13,636 nucleotides of DNA, from assembly GCA_002842255.1 (NCBI GenBank), contig PHCM01000014.1, positions 1 through 13,636 of the forward strand. Direction: 5' to 3'. Every line of letters begins with the position of its first letter. Position 1 is the stretch's first letter. This document shows positions 7,481 to 13,636 of the stretch, in pieces. The translations under genes and the position numbers were made by a program. The stretch comes from Betaproteobacteria bacterium HGW-Betaproteobacteria-2 (GTDB lineage: Bacteria; Pseudomonadota; Gammaproteobacteria; Burkholderiales; Methylophilaceae). The notes beneath the pieces are model-generated. The model saw nothing but the letters and a program-made list of their open reading frames with translations. It made no database searches and was not told where the DNA came from.

Positions 7481-7505
7481 TGTCGATATCGTCGATATCT
7501 CGACA
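7481..7505. promoter_or_regulatory. Repeat block, possible regulator binding site
   Basis: GTCGATATC is repeated in tandem at 7482-7490 and 7491-7499, forming the near-palindrome GATATCGTCGATATC (7485-7499). Outer arms TGTCGA (7481-7486) and TCGACA (7500-7505) are also complementary. It sits 36-60 bp upstream of the kinase start and about 100-120 bp upstream of the predicted sigma-54 transcription start of the pilin gene. That distance is typical of an enhancer site for a sigma-54 activator. The bound protein is unknown. Confidence 0.5.
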
Positions 7506-7575
7506 TGTTTTTTGCTGCTCGCAAGTTATTTGCCTGAAAAATACTGTGCTGATAAGGTGTTGGCTGAGCGGTGTA

Positions 7576-7592
7576 TTGGCATGAAGTTTGCA
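7576..7592 (+). promoter_or_regulatory. Candidate sigma-54 (RpoN) -24/-12 promoter of the pilin gene
   Basis: TTGGCATGAAGTTTGCA fits YTGGCACG-N4-TTGCW with one mismatch (T for C at 7582). The invariant GG (7578-7579) and GC (7590-7591) are exactly 10 bases apart. Transcription would start near 7603, giving a leader of about 50 bases before the ATG at 7652. RpoN control is common for pilin genes. Confidence 0.7.
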
Positions 7593-7651
7593 ATATTGAA
7601 TTCATCAAATCAATGGCTATCGTAATGCATACGTGCCAACTGGGGAACAAA

Positions 7652-8320
7652 ATGAAAAAACAATCAGGTTTTACGCTTATCGAATTGGCCATTGTGCTGG
7701 TGATTATCGGTTTGCTGCTCGGCGGTGTGCTGAAGGGTCAGGAGTTGATCAACAGTGCCAAGGTCAAGAATATGGCGACTGATTTCAAGAATGTTCAAGT
7801 CTATCTCTACGGATACCAAGATAAATATAAGGCTATACCAGGGGATGATTCGAGTGTAACTGGTGCAGCGGGTGGCCGATTTGGCACTGATGCTACAGCG
7901 GCAACTGGAACCACTAAGGGTAATGGGATCATCAACGGTGACTGGAATGCGACGACTGCTACAGAATCCTGCGTCTTTTGGCAGCAGGTTCGTTTGGCTG
8001 GCATGGCGCCAGGTCCGACTGTCGTTGATTGTGCCAATGGCGCTGCATATGTACCGAAGAATGCTGATGGTGGTCGTATAGGTATTCAAAGTGTGTCTAC
8101 ACTTACGACTATCACGGGAATGACGGGTGCTTATGCAGTTTGTTCAGATGGGATTCTTGGTAGATTTGCTAAGCAGTTAGATACAACACTGGATGATGGT
8201 GAAACTTCAACTGGTTCTGTGAGAGCCGTTGTGAGCGGTACTTCGGGGGCTGGTGTGACTACTGCATCTATCACTACGGCTCAAGAATCTGTTCCATACA
8301 CTGTATGCATGAGTTTTTGA
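7652..8320 (+). CDS. Type IV pilin-like protein (prepilin N-terminal cleavage/methylation motif)
   Basis: A 222-residue secreted protein with a class III (type IV prepilin) leader, MKKQSG, followed by FTLIELAIVLVIIGLLLGGV. Prepilin peptidase PilD would cut after the glycine and methylate the phenylalanine, and the conserved Glu5 is present. The rest (YGYQDKYKAIPGDD, then a Gly/Thr-rich region with four spaced cysteines) resembles a poorly characterised group of betaproteobacterial pilin-like proteins rather than a known T2SS pseudopilin. Earlier in-frame starts exist from GTG 7571, but ATG 7652 has GGGGA at 7642-7646 and gives the expected short leader. No other pilus or secretion gene is in the window, so PilD and an assembly system must be encoded elsewhere. 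A candidate sigma-54 promoter lies upstream. The gene is visibly more AT-rich than its neighbours and ends at a strong terminator. Confidence 0.88.
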   Translation: MKKQSGFTLIELAIVLVIIGLLLGGVLKGQELINSAKVKNMATDFKNVQVYLYGYQDKYKAIPGDDSSVTGAAGGRFGTDATAATGTTKGNGIINGDWNATTATESCVFWQQVRLAGMAPGPTVVDCANGAAYVPKNADGGRIGIQSVSTLTTITGMTGAYAVCSDGILGRFAKQLDTTLDDGETSTGSVRAVVSGTSGAGVTTASITTAQESVPYTVCMSF

Positions 8321-8332
8321 TGTTTTGAGTAT

Positions 8333-8362
8333 AAAAAGCCCGCTTCGGCGGGCTTTTTATTT
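8333..8362 (+). terminator. Intrinsic terminator after the pilin-like gene
   Basis: AAAAAGCCCGC (8333-8343) pairs with GCGGGCTTTTT (8348-8358) around a stable TTCG tetraloop, followed by ATTTT. It starts 12 bases after the stop codon and isolates the pilin gene from the mla operon. Confidence 0.93.
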
Positions 8363-8367
8363 TGTTC

Positions 8368-8397
8368 TTACGACAACTGCAATAATTGCATTAAAAT
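8368..8397 (+). promoter_or_regulatory. Candidate promoter of the mla operon
   Basis: TTACGA (8368-8373) and TAAAAT (8392-8397) are separated by 18 bp, about 29 bases before the mlaF start. It is the only plausible sigma-70-type pair between the pilin terminator and mlaF. Confidence 0.4.
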
Positions 8398-8425
8398 AGC
8401 CGGCTTATAACACCAACAACATGCC

Positions 8426-9232
8426 ATGACTGACAATATCGTCGAAATTGACAATCTATCGTTCGGCTACAAGGGCCGCTTGCTGCATAAGGGCATCAAT
8501 ATGTCTTTTCCGCGCGGCAAGATCGTGGCCATCATGGGCGGCAGCGGTAGCGGCAAGACCACGATTCTGCGCCTCATCGGCGGGCAGTTGAAGCCGGTCC
8601 AGGGCGAGGTGCGCGTCGGTGACAAGGTGGTGCATGAGCAGGGGCGTAATGATTTGCAGAAACTGCGTCGCAAGATGGGCATGCTGTTTCAGCAAGGTGC
8701 GCTGTTCACGGATCTGTCGGTTTACGAGAACGTGGCGTTCCCCATGCGTGAGCATACCAACCTGCCGGAATCGATGATTCGTGATCTGGTCATGATGAAG
8801 TTGAATGCGGTCGGTTTGCGCGGTGCGCGTGACTTGATGGCCACCGAGTTGTCCGGCGGCATGGCCCGCCGCGTGGCGTTGGCGCGGGCTGTGGCGCTTG
8901 ATCCGGAAATTATCATGTACGACGAACCTTTTGCAGGCTTGGACCCGATTTCCATGGGCGTGATCTGCAATCTGATCCGCAACCTGAATGATGCGCTGGG
9001 TGCAACTTCCCTCGTCGTGACGCACGATGTGAAAGAGGCTTTTTCCTTTGTCGATTATGTCTATTTTATCGCTGATGGTGTGGTGGCGGCCGAGGGTACA
9101 CCTGCAGAATTGCGTGAATCCACATTGCCCTTTGTTCATCAGTTTGTGCATGGTGAGGTGGATGGTCCGGTGCCATTCCACTATGCTGCTCCGGATTACA
9201 GGCGCGATATGTTGAGGGGGCACGATGTTTAA
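8426..9232 (+). CDS. mlaF: Phospholipid ABC transporter ATP-binding protein MlaF
   Basis: A 268-residue ABC ATPase that powers the MlaFEDB complex, which moves phospholipids between the inner membrane and periplasmic MlaC to maintain outer membrane lipid asymmetry. Walker A is GGSGSGKT (38-45), the Q-loop is in MLFQQGALF, the signature is LSGGM (142-146), Walker B is IIMYDE (162-167) and the switch histidine is H200 in VVTHD. The MYDEPFAGLDP form and the FQQGALF Q-loop are typical of MlaF. It is the first gene of the cluster. The ribosome binding site before ATG 8426 is weak. The 3' end overlaps mlaE by 8 bases, suggesting translational coupling. Confidence 0.95.
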   Translation: MTDNIVEIDNLSFGYKGRLLHKGINMSFPRGKIVAIMGGSGSGKTTILRLIGGQLKPVQGEVRVGDKVVHEQGRNDLQKLRRKMGMLFQQGALFTDLSVYENVAFPMREHTNLPESMIRDLVMMKLNAVGLRGARDLMATELSGGMARRVALARAVALDPEIIMYDEPFAGLDPISMGVICNLIRNLNDALGATSLVVTHDVKEAFSFVDYVYFIADGVVAAEGTPAELRESTLPFVHQFVHGEVDGPVPFHYAAPDYRRDMLRGHDV

Positions 9233-10025
9233 GGGAGTGGTCTCGAAGCTGGCGAGTGTGCTGCAGAATTTCGGTCATCGCCTGATAGAGCAGTTCTGGC
9301 GACTGGGTTCGGCCAGCCGTTTGTTTGGTTACACCCTGGCTTCGTCCGGTGAAAGTCTGCGTCGACCGTTCTTGGTCATCCGCGAGATTTACTTTACCGG
9401 TGTGTTGTCACTCATCATTATTCTGGTGTCGGCATTTTTCGTCGGCATGGTGCTGGCCTTGCAGGGCTATAACACCTTGCAGAAATATGGCTCGTCTGAG
9501 GCGATCGGGGTTCTGGTTGCGTTGTCTCTGGTTCGTGAGTTGGGGCCGGTGGTGACGGCGCTGCTGTTCGCCGGGCGCGCAGGCACGGCGATCACCGCAG
9601 AAATCGGCCTGATGAAGGCGACCGAGCAGTTGTCCGCGATGGAGATGATGGCCGTCAGTCCGATTGCCCGAGTTGTTGCACCGCGCTTCTGGGGCGGTGT
9701 CATCAGTATGCCCTTATTGGCATCGCTGTTCTCCATGGTCGGTATTCTGGGTGGTTACCTGGTTGCCGTGCCGTTGATCGGTGTGGATGGCGGTGCTTTC
9801 TGGTCGCAGATGCAGGCTTCTGTCGATTTCAGGGAAGATGTAATGAATGGCTTTATCAAGAGCTGTGTGTTTGGTGTGGCTTGCACCATGATCGCCTTGT
9901 TCGAAGGCTATGATGCGCCACCGACAGCGGAGGGTGTAAGTCGTGCAACAACACGTACTGTGGTGAATTCCTCATTGGCTGTGTTGGGGCTGGATTTTGT
10001 CATGACTTCGTTCATGATCAGCTGA
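9225..10025 (+). CDS. mlaE: Phospholipid ABC transporter permease MlaE
   Basis: A 266-residue integral membrane protein of the MlaE/TrgB family. An amphipathic N-terminal region precedes about five membrane segments. Conserved stretches include GMVLALQGYNTLQKYG, the RELGPVVTALLFAGRAGTAI segment, EIGLMKATEQLSAMEMM and the late CTMIALFEGYDA. Two copies would form the membrane core of the transporter with MlaF bound inside the cell and an MlaD hexamer on the periplasmic face. The ATG at 9225 lies inside the end of mlaF, with a GAGGGGG sequence just upstream as the ribosome binding site. Confidence 0.95.
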   Translation: MFKGVVSKLASVLQNFGHRLIEQFWRLGSASRLFGYTLASSGESLRRPFLVIREIYFTGVLSLIIILVSAFFVGMVLALQGYNTLQKYGSSEAIGVLVALSLVRELGPVVTALLFAGRAGTAITAEIGLMKATEQLSAMEMMAVSPIARVVAPRFWGGVISMPLLASLFSMVGILGGYLVAVPLIGVDGGAFWSQMQASVDFREDVMNGFIKSCVFGVACTMIALFEGYDAPPTAEGVSRATTRTVVNSSLAVLGLDFVMTSFMIS

Positions 10026-10053
10026 ACGGTATCGGGGATTCTGAGGAGATATG

Positions 10054-10518
10054 ATGGATAGAACCAAAATTGACTTGTGGGTGGGTATTTTTGCTGCCAT
10101 TGGCGTCGCAGCGCTGCTCGGTCTGGCGATGAAGGTGGGTAACCTCACCACTTCAAATATTGGCGAGACTTATACAGTGACTGCTGGTTTCCAGAATATT
10201 GGCGGTCTCAAGCCGCGTTCACCGGTCAAGAGTGCCGGCGTGGTCGTGGGTCGAATCGATGCGATTCAGTTCGATAGCGCAACTTATGAGGCCAAGGTGA
10301 CTCTCAAGTTGGATAAGCGTTACCTGTTCCCCAAGGATACTTTCGCCAATATCTACACGGCTGGTTTGCTTGGTGAGCAGTACATCGGCCTGGAGCCAGG
10401 TGGCGATGAAGAATATTTGCAGGAAGACGATAAAATCATGCAGACACAGGATGCCGTTGTGCTTGAAAAGATGATTAGTCAATTCCTTTACAGTAAAGCA
10501 ACCGAAACGAAAGAATAA
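10054..10518 (+). CDS. mlaD: Phospholipid transport substrate-binding protein MlaD (MCE domain)
   Basis: A 154-residue MCE-domain protein: a short cytoplasmic start (MDRTKIDLW), one membrane helix (VGIFAAIGVAALLGLAMKVG) and a periplasmic MCE domain beginning near TYTVTAGFQNIGGLKPRSPV. A hydrophobic segment, NIYTAGLLGEQYIGLEPGG, follows. In the family it forms a hexameric ring on MlaE that channels lipids. Two adjacent ATGs exist at 10051 and 10054; GAGGAG at 10043-10048 is better spaced for the second. The gene follows mlaE after about 28 bp. Confidence 0.94.
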   Translation: MDRTKIDLWVGIFAAIGVAALLGLAMKVGNLTTSNIGETYTVTAGFQNIGGLKPRSPVKSAGVVVGRIDAIQFDSATYEAKVTLKLDKRYLFPKDTFANIYTAGLLGEQYIGLEPGGDEEYLQEDDKIMQTQDAVVLEKMISQFLYSKATETKE

Positions 10519-10546
10519 TTCCGTTACACAGGAACAGGTGACTCTT

Positions 10547-11158
10547 ATGAAATTAATATTTAAATTTATCTCTGTCTTGGCACTGCTGGGCTTCAGTTCA
10601 CTGACGATGGCAGAAGTTGCGCCAGATGTATTGGTTAAAAAGACTGCCGAAGAAGTTTTGGAGATTGTCAAAAATGACAAGGATATCCAGGCTGGCGATC
10701 AGAAGAAGATCTTTGATCTGGCGGAAACCAAGATTCTGCCCAACTTCGATTTTGATCGTGTGTCCAGGTTGGTGCTGGGACGTAATTGGGTGAATGCCAC
10801 CGATGAGCAGAAAGCGCAGTTCCAGAAAGAGTTCCGTAGCCTCCTGTTAAGAACTTACGCCAGCGCTCTTTCCAAATATCAGAATCAGACCATCGAGTAT
10901 CTGCCGTTCCGTTTACAGCCGGATGCGACCAGAGCGACGGTCAAAACCAGAATTCTGCAACCAGGCGGTCAGCCTATCGGTCTTGATTACACTCTGGAAA
11001 AAGGCCCGAATGGCTGGAAGGTGTTTGACATCGTGATTGAGGATGTCAGTCTGGTGACGAACTACCGCAGCCAGTTCAATAACGAGATTCGTCAGGTGGG
11101 TGGCATGGACGGCTTGATTCAGCGACTGGTTGAGAAGAATAAGGAAGCCGGTGTTTAA
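10547..11158 (+). CDS. mlaC: Periplasmic phospholipid-binding protein MlaC
   Basis: A 203-residue exported protein of the MlaC/Ttg2D family, the soluble shuttle carrying phospholipid between the outer membrane MlaA complex and the inner membrane MlaFEDB complex. The signal peptide is MKLIFKFISVLALLGFSSLT, ending after MA near residue 22. Family features include LPNFDFDRVSRLVLGRNWVNA, the FQKEFRSLLLRTYASAL helix and GWKVFDIVIEDVSLVTNYRSQF near the end. An in-frame GTG at 10538 would add three residues, but ATG 10547 gives a standard signal peptide. It follows mlaD by 28 bp. Confidence 0.94.
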   Translation: MKLIFKFISVLALLGFSSLTMAEVAPDVLVKKTAEEVLEIVKNDKDIQAGDQKKIFDLAETKILPNFDFDRVSRLVLGRNWVNATDEQKAQFQKEFRSLLLRTYASALSKYQNQTIEYLPFRLQPDATRATVKTRILQPGGQPIGLDYTLEKGPNGWKVFDIVIEDVSLVTNYRSQFNNEIRQVGGMDGLIQRLVEKNKEAGV

Positions 11159-11178
11159 CGCTCCGCGAAATTACTGCC

Positions 11179-11487
11179 GTGGTTGATATTACTCAAAACG
11201 ATGGAAGATGGCTGGTCAGCGGAAATTTGCTGCTGGATGATGTTGAGCGTCTGCTGGCACAGGACATTGTGGTTGATGGTGCCAAGGAACTTGAGGTTGA
11301 TCTGTCGGGCGTGACGGAGGTTGACTCGGTAGCAATCAGCCTGCTTTTCGAATGGATGCGTCAGGCCCGTGCCAACCAATGTAGTCTCACATACAGCAAT
11401 CTGCCAGCGAATCTGCTAAGCCTGGCGTCACTTTACGGCGTTTTCGATTTTCTGCCGCAAGCCGCAGATTCCGCGGCTGGCCATTGA
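11179..11487 (+). CDS. mlaB: STAS-domain protein MlaB
   Basis: A 102-residue single STAS-domain protein, the cytoplasmic MlaB subunit that binds and stabilises MlaF. The STAS core is ELEVDLSGVTEVDSVAISLL, with the serine of DSVA where related proteins carry the Ser/Thr of the loop before the second helix. The start is GTG at 11179; there is no upstream ATG in frame and no clear ribosome binding site, so translation may depend on coupling from mlaC, 20 bp upstream. STAS sequences vary widely, so the assignment relies partly on position right after mlaC. Confidence 0.88.
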   Translation: MVDITQNDGRWLVSGNLLLDDVERLLAQDIVVDGAKELEVDLSGVTEVDSVAISLLFEWMRQARANQCSLTYSNLPANLLSLASLYGVFDFLPQAADSAAGH

Positions 11488-11518
11488 TTTCCTGGGGCTG
11501 AGGCCTCGTAAATCCCGA

Positions 11519-12418
11519 ATGATTCCCGCAATTAAAATTGAGCAGGTGCAGAAGCATTATGGCAACTTGCAGGCCCTCCGAGGCATAGACCTGGCGATTG
11601 AGCAGGGCGAGTTCTTCGCCTTGCTCGGGCCTAATGGCGCCGGCAAGTCGACCCTGATCAATTTGTTGGCAGGATTGATCCGTCCGACCAGCGGAAGGTT
11701 ATCGGTGATGGGCTTTGATGTGCAGACACAATATCGACAGGCCAGGCATGCGCTCGGCGTGGTGCCGCAGGAATTGGTGTTTGACCCATTCTTCAATGTG
11801 CGCGAGATGCTGCGCTTTCAGGCAGGCTATTTTGGCCTGGGGCCGGAAAACGATGCCTGGGTGGACGAGATTATTGAATGTCTGGGCTTGGCAGATAAGG
11901 CGCATACCAATATGCGCAAACTCTCCGGGGGCATGAAACGCCGTGCGTTGATTGCTCAGGCATTGGTGCACAAGCCCCCCGTCATTGTGCTGGATGAGCC
12001 GACTGCAGGTGTCGATGTCGAGTTGCGTCAGATGATGTGGGAGTTCATCAAGCGACTGAATCGCGAAGGGCATACGATCATACTCACCACGCATTATCTG
12101 GAAGAAGCCGAGACCTTGTGTTCTCGAGTGGCCATGATGAAGCAGGGGCAGATTATCGCGCTGGACAGCACGGCGAATTTGTTGAAGAAGATACCCGGCA
12201 AGAATCTCAGGTTGAAGCTATCTGCTGCCCTGCCCGAGACGTTGCGTCCATTGTTGCGGCATGAAGAGGGTAACGAGTATATGCTGGCCCTGACCGAGGT
12301 GGCGCAAGTCGAGCGCGTGCTATCGCAGATACGCGAGGCGAATATCGTGGTGGAAGATATGCAGTTGATAGAAGCCGATCTGGAAGACGTGTTTGTCGAT
12401 CTGGTGGGTCAGCCATGA
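11519..12418 (+). CDS. ABC-2 type exporter ATP-binding protein (YadG/CcmA-like)
   Basis: A 299-residue ABC ATPase with Walker A GPNGAGKST (37-45), Q-loop VVPQE (about 84), signature LSGGM (135-139), Walker B VLDEP (157-161) and switch histidine H192 in TTHYLEEAE. The last 70 or so residues are an accessory domain ending DLEDVFVDLVGQP, as in daunorubicin-resistance and YadG-type exporters. The product overlaps the permease gene by four bases (ATGA), so the two form one transporter. The substrate is unknown. It follows mlaB by 31 bp in the same direction, and the pair probably shares the mla transcript. It differs from MlaF in signature region and C-terminal domain, so it is not a duplicate MlaF. 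Confidence 0.92.
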   Translation: MIPAIKIEQVQKHYGNLQALRGIDLAIEQGEFFALLGPNGAGKSTLINLLAGLIRPTSGRLSVMGFDVQTQYRQARHALGVVPQELVFDPFFNVREMLRFQAGYFGLGPENDAWVDEIIECLGLADKAHTNMRKLSGGMKRRALIAQALVHKPPVIVLDEPTAGVDVELRQMMWEFIKRLNREGHTIILTTHYLEEAETLCSRVAMMKQGQIIALDSTANLLKKIPGKNLRLKLSAALPETLRPLLRHEEGNEYMLALTEVAQVERVLSQIREANIVVEDMQLIEADLEDVFVDLVGQP

Positions 12419-13188
12419 ATTTGATCTCAATAGAAATGCGCGGCCCATGGACCCTGTTCAAGAAGGAATTGCTCAGATTCTGGCGCGTCAGCTTTCAGAC
12501 CGTGGCTGCGCCGGTGATGACGGCCCTGCTTTATCTGCTGGTCTTTTCGCATGTGCTGGAAGGGCGGGTGCAGGTGCATGGCGTCAATTACACATCTTTC
12601 CTGATCCCGGGCCTGATCATGATGTCGGTGCTGCAGAACGCGTTTGCCAATAGTTCGTCCAGCCTGATTCAATCCAAGGTCATGGGCAATCTGGTGTTTG
12701 TGCTGCTGACGCCGATTTCCTATCTGGAATTCTTTCTGGCATTTCTGGCAGCAGCCATAGCGCGCGGTCTCGTGGTGGGGCTGGGTATTTACCTGGTTGT
12801 GATTCTTTTTATCGATCTGCCGATCATCCATCCTCTGCTGGTGCTGGCATTTACCATTCTGGGCAGCGCATTGCTCGGGGCATTTGGCATTGTTGCCGGG
12901 ATGTGGGCGGATAAATTCGATCAGATGGCGGCGTTTCAGAATTTCATCATCATGCCGCTGTCATTCCTGTCCGGTGTTTTTTATTCGATACATTCGCTGC
13001 CGCCTTTCTGGCAGGAAGTGTCTCACCTGAATCCTTTCTTCTATATCATTGACGGATTCAGGTATGGATTCTTTGGCGTGAGTGATATGTCACCGGCGGT
13101 GAGTTTAAGCATTGTTGCATTGAGCTTTTTTGCCATAGCATGGCTGGCTTTGCACATGCTGAAGTCCGGTTACAAATTACGCGGATAG
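12415..13188 (+). CDS. ABC-2 type exporter permease (YadH-like)
   Basis: A 257-residue membrane protein of the ABC-2 family with about six membrane helices. An amphipathic TLFKKELLRFWRVSFQT start precedes the first helix. The family segment YTSFLIPGLIMMSVLQNAFANSSSSLI and the late FIIMPLSFLSGVFYSIHSLPPFWQ plus NPFFYIIDGFRYGFFG are clear. It pairs with the ATPase just upstream (four-base overlap). The exported substrate cannot be read from sequence. Position between mlaB and ibaG suggests an envelope role, which is inference. Confidence 0.92.
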   Translation: MNLISIEMRGPWTLFKKELLRFWRVSFQTVAAPVMTALLYLLVFSHVLEGRVQVHGVNYTSFLIPGLIMMSVLQNAFANSSSSLIQSKVMGNLVFVLLTPISYLEFFLAFLAAAIARGLVVGLGIYLVVILFIDLPIIHPLLVLAFTILGSALLGAFGIVAGMWADKFDQMAAFQNFIIMPLSFLSGVFYSIHSLPPFWQEVSHLNPFFYIIDGFRYGFFGVSDMSPAVSLSIVALSFFAIAWLALHMLKSGYKLRG

Positions 13189-13203
13189 CGATAAGGTCAA
13201 TAT

Positions 13204-13452
13204 ATGTTGAGTGCAATGGAAGTGGAAACCTATATCAGGCATGGTCTGGCGTGTGACTACGTCCAGGTGCGGGGCGATGATGGCCAGCATTTTGAGGCGG
13301 TGATCGTCAGCCAGCAGTTTGCCGGCAGGAACATGGTGCAGCAGCATCAACTGGTATATCAGGCTCTGGGTGATCGTATGCGGGAAGAGATACATGCACT
13401 TTCGATGCGCACATTCACCCCGGAAGCCTGGCAACAATATCAGGCAAGTTAA
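13204..13452 (+). CDS. BolA/IbaG family iron-sulfur metabolism protein
   Basis: An 82-residue BolA-fold protein, closest in form to IbaG/YrbA. The core is DGQHFEAVIVSQQFAGRNMVQQHQLVYQALGDRM and it ends HALSMRTFTPEAWQ. BolA proteins bind CGFS glutaredoxins through a shared [2Fe-2S] cluster, and the next gene encodes exactly such a glutaredoxin. In E. coli ibaG also follows mlaB and precedes murA. The ATG at 13204 follows an AAGG (13194-13197); a second in-frame ATG at 13216 is possible. It follows the permease after 15 bp. Confidence 0.9.
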   Translation: MLSAMEVETYIRHGLACDYVQVRGDDGQHFEAVIVSQQFAGRNMVQQHQLVYQALGDRMREEIHALSMRTFTPEAWQQYQAS

Positions 13453-13474
13453 GCAAAATTTGGAGAATCAGAAA

Positions 13475-13636
13475 ATGGATACACAGGAATTAATCAGGAA
13501 TCAGGTAACGTCAAACCCGGTGGTGCTTTACATGAAAGGCAGCCCCAAGTTTCCGCAGTGCGGGTTTTCCGGTCTGGCGGTGCAGATTCTGCAGGCCTCA
13601 GGCCTCAAGGATTTTGTCGCTGTCGATGTGCTGGCG
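13475..13636 (+). CDS. grxD: Monothiol glutaredoxin, Grx4 family (partial, 3' end missing)
   Basis: The first 54 codons are present and the window ends inside the gene; the full protein should be about 100-110 residues. The start MDTQELIRNQVTSNPVVLYM is followed by KGSPKFPQCGFSGLAVQIL, containing the CGFS active site of monothiol glutaredoxins (Cys at residue 29). The invariant lysine of KGSP, which helps bind glutathione, is at 22. These proteins carry and transfer [2Fe-2S] clusters, often with a BolA partner. A TGGAGA ribosome binding site lies at 13461-13466. It is the fourth gene after mlaB and is likely part of the same operon. Confidence 0.93.
   Translation, partial: MDTQELIRNQVTSNPVVLYMKGSPKFPQCGFSGLAVQILQASGLKDFVAVDVLA

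Noticed and set aside
7571..7651. Longer pilin frame from GTG 7571, including ATGs upstream of 7652
   Set aside because: It would put about 27 extra residues before the prepilin leader and overlap the candidate sigma-54 promoter; ATG 7652 has its own ribosome binding site and yields a standard short leader.
8456..9223. Long antisense open frame (255 codons) opposite mlaF
   Set aside because: It is a composition shadow of mlaF: rich in His, Gln and Arg, no recognisable domain, and fully inside a secure gene.
11519..12418. Duplicate mlaF
   Set aside because: The ATPase differs in Q-loop, has a C-terminal accessory domain and is paired by an ATGA overlap with an ABC-2 permease, so it belongs to a different transporter class.

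Overview
The window looks like ordinary chromosome from a betaproteobacterium, probably of the Nitrosomonadales type (Gallionellaceae, Methylophilaceae or a similar group). The evidence is the gene content: System II cytochrome c maturation (ResB plus CcsB/ResC) next to a diheme cytochrome c4, a MidA-type methyltransferase tail, and an mlaFEDCB operon continuing into a YadGH-type ABC exporter, a BolA/IbaG protein and a CGFS glutaredoxin. The taxonomic placement is inferred; no rRNA or other marker is present.

Layout. 1-147: the last 48 codons of a MidA-family SAM-dependent methyltransferase (+). 148-338: a non-coding stretch with a 20-bp perfect direct repeat of the midA 3' end, GC-rich palindromes and a consensus TATAAT box. 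339-1043: trmB (+), whose 3' end overlaps the convergent engB (1002-1625, -). 1755-2363: a diheme cytochrome c4, followed by a palindromic terminator. 2463-4508 and 4539-5684: resB and ccsB, the haem-handling and ligation complex that would mature such c-type cytochromes. A bidirectional terminator (5699-5730) separates ccsB from a convergent membrane sensor histidine kinase (5757-7445, -). Divergent from the kinase is a type IV pilin-like gene (7652-8320, +) with a strong candidate sigma-54 promoter and a tandem 9-bp repeat about 105-120 bp upstream of the predicted transcription start. A UUCG-loop terminator follows the pilin.

From 8426 to the end the genes form one tight co-directional cluster: mlaF, mlaE, mlaD, mlaC, mlaB (phospholipid transport between inner and outer membrane), then an ABC-2 type ATPase and permease pair, a BolA/IbaG-family protein and the start of a monothiol Grx4-type glutaredoxin cut by the window edge. 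Overlaps or short gaps suggest a shared transcript. mlaA is not in the cluster.

No gap without a gene exceeds about 210 bases. I saw no rRNA, tRNA, CRISPR array, insertion sequence or transposase. Most of the window is housekeeping; the part that most deserves a second look is the kinase/pilin intergenic region (7446-7651), with the short repeat-bearing region at 127-266 second.
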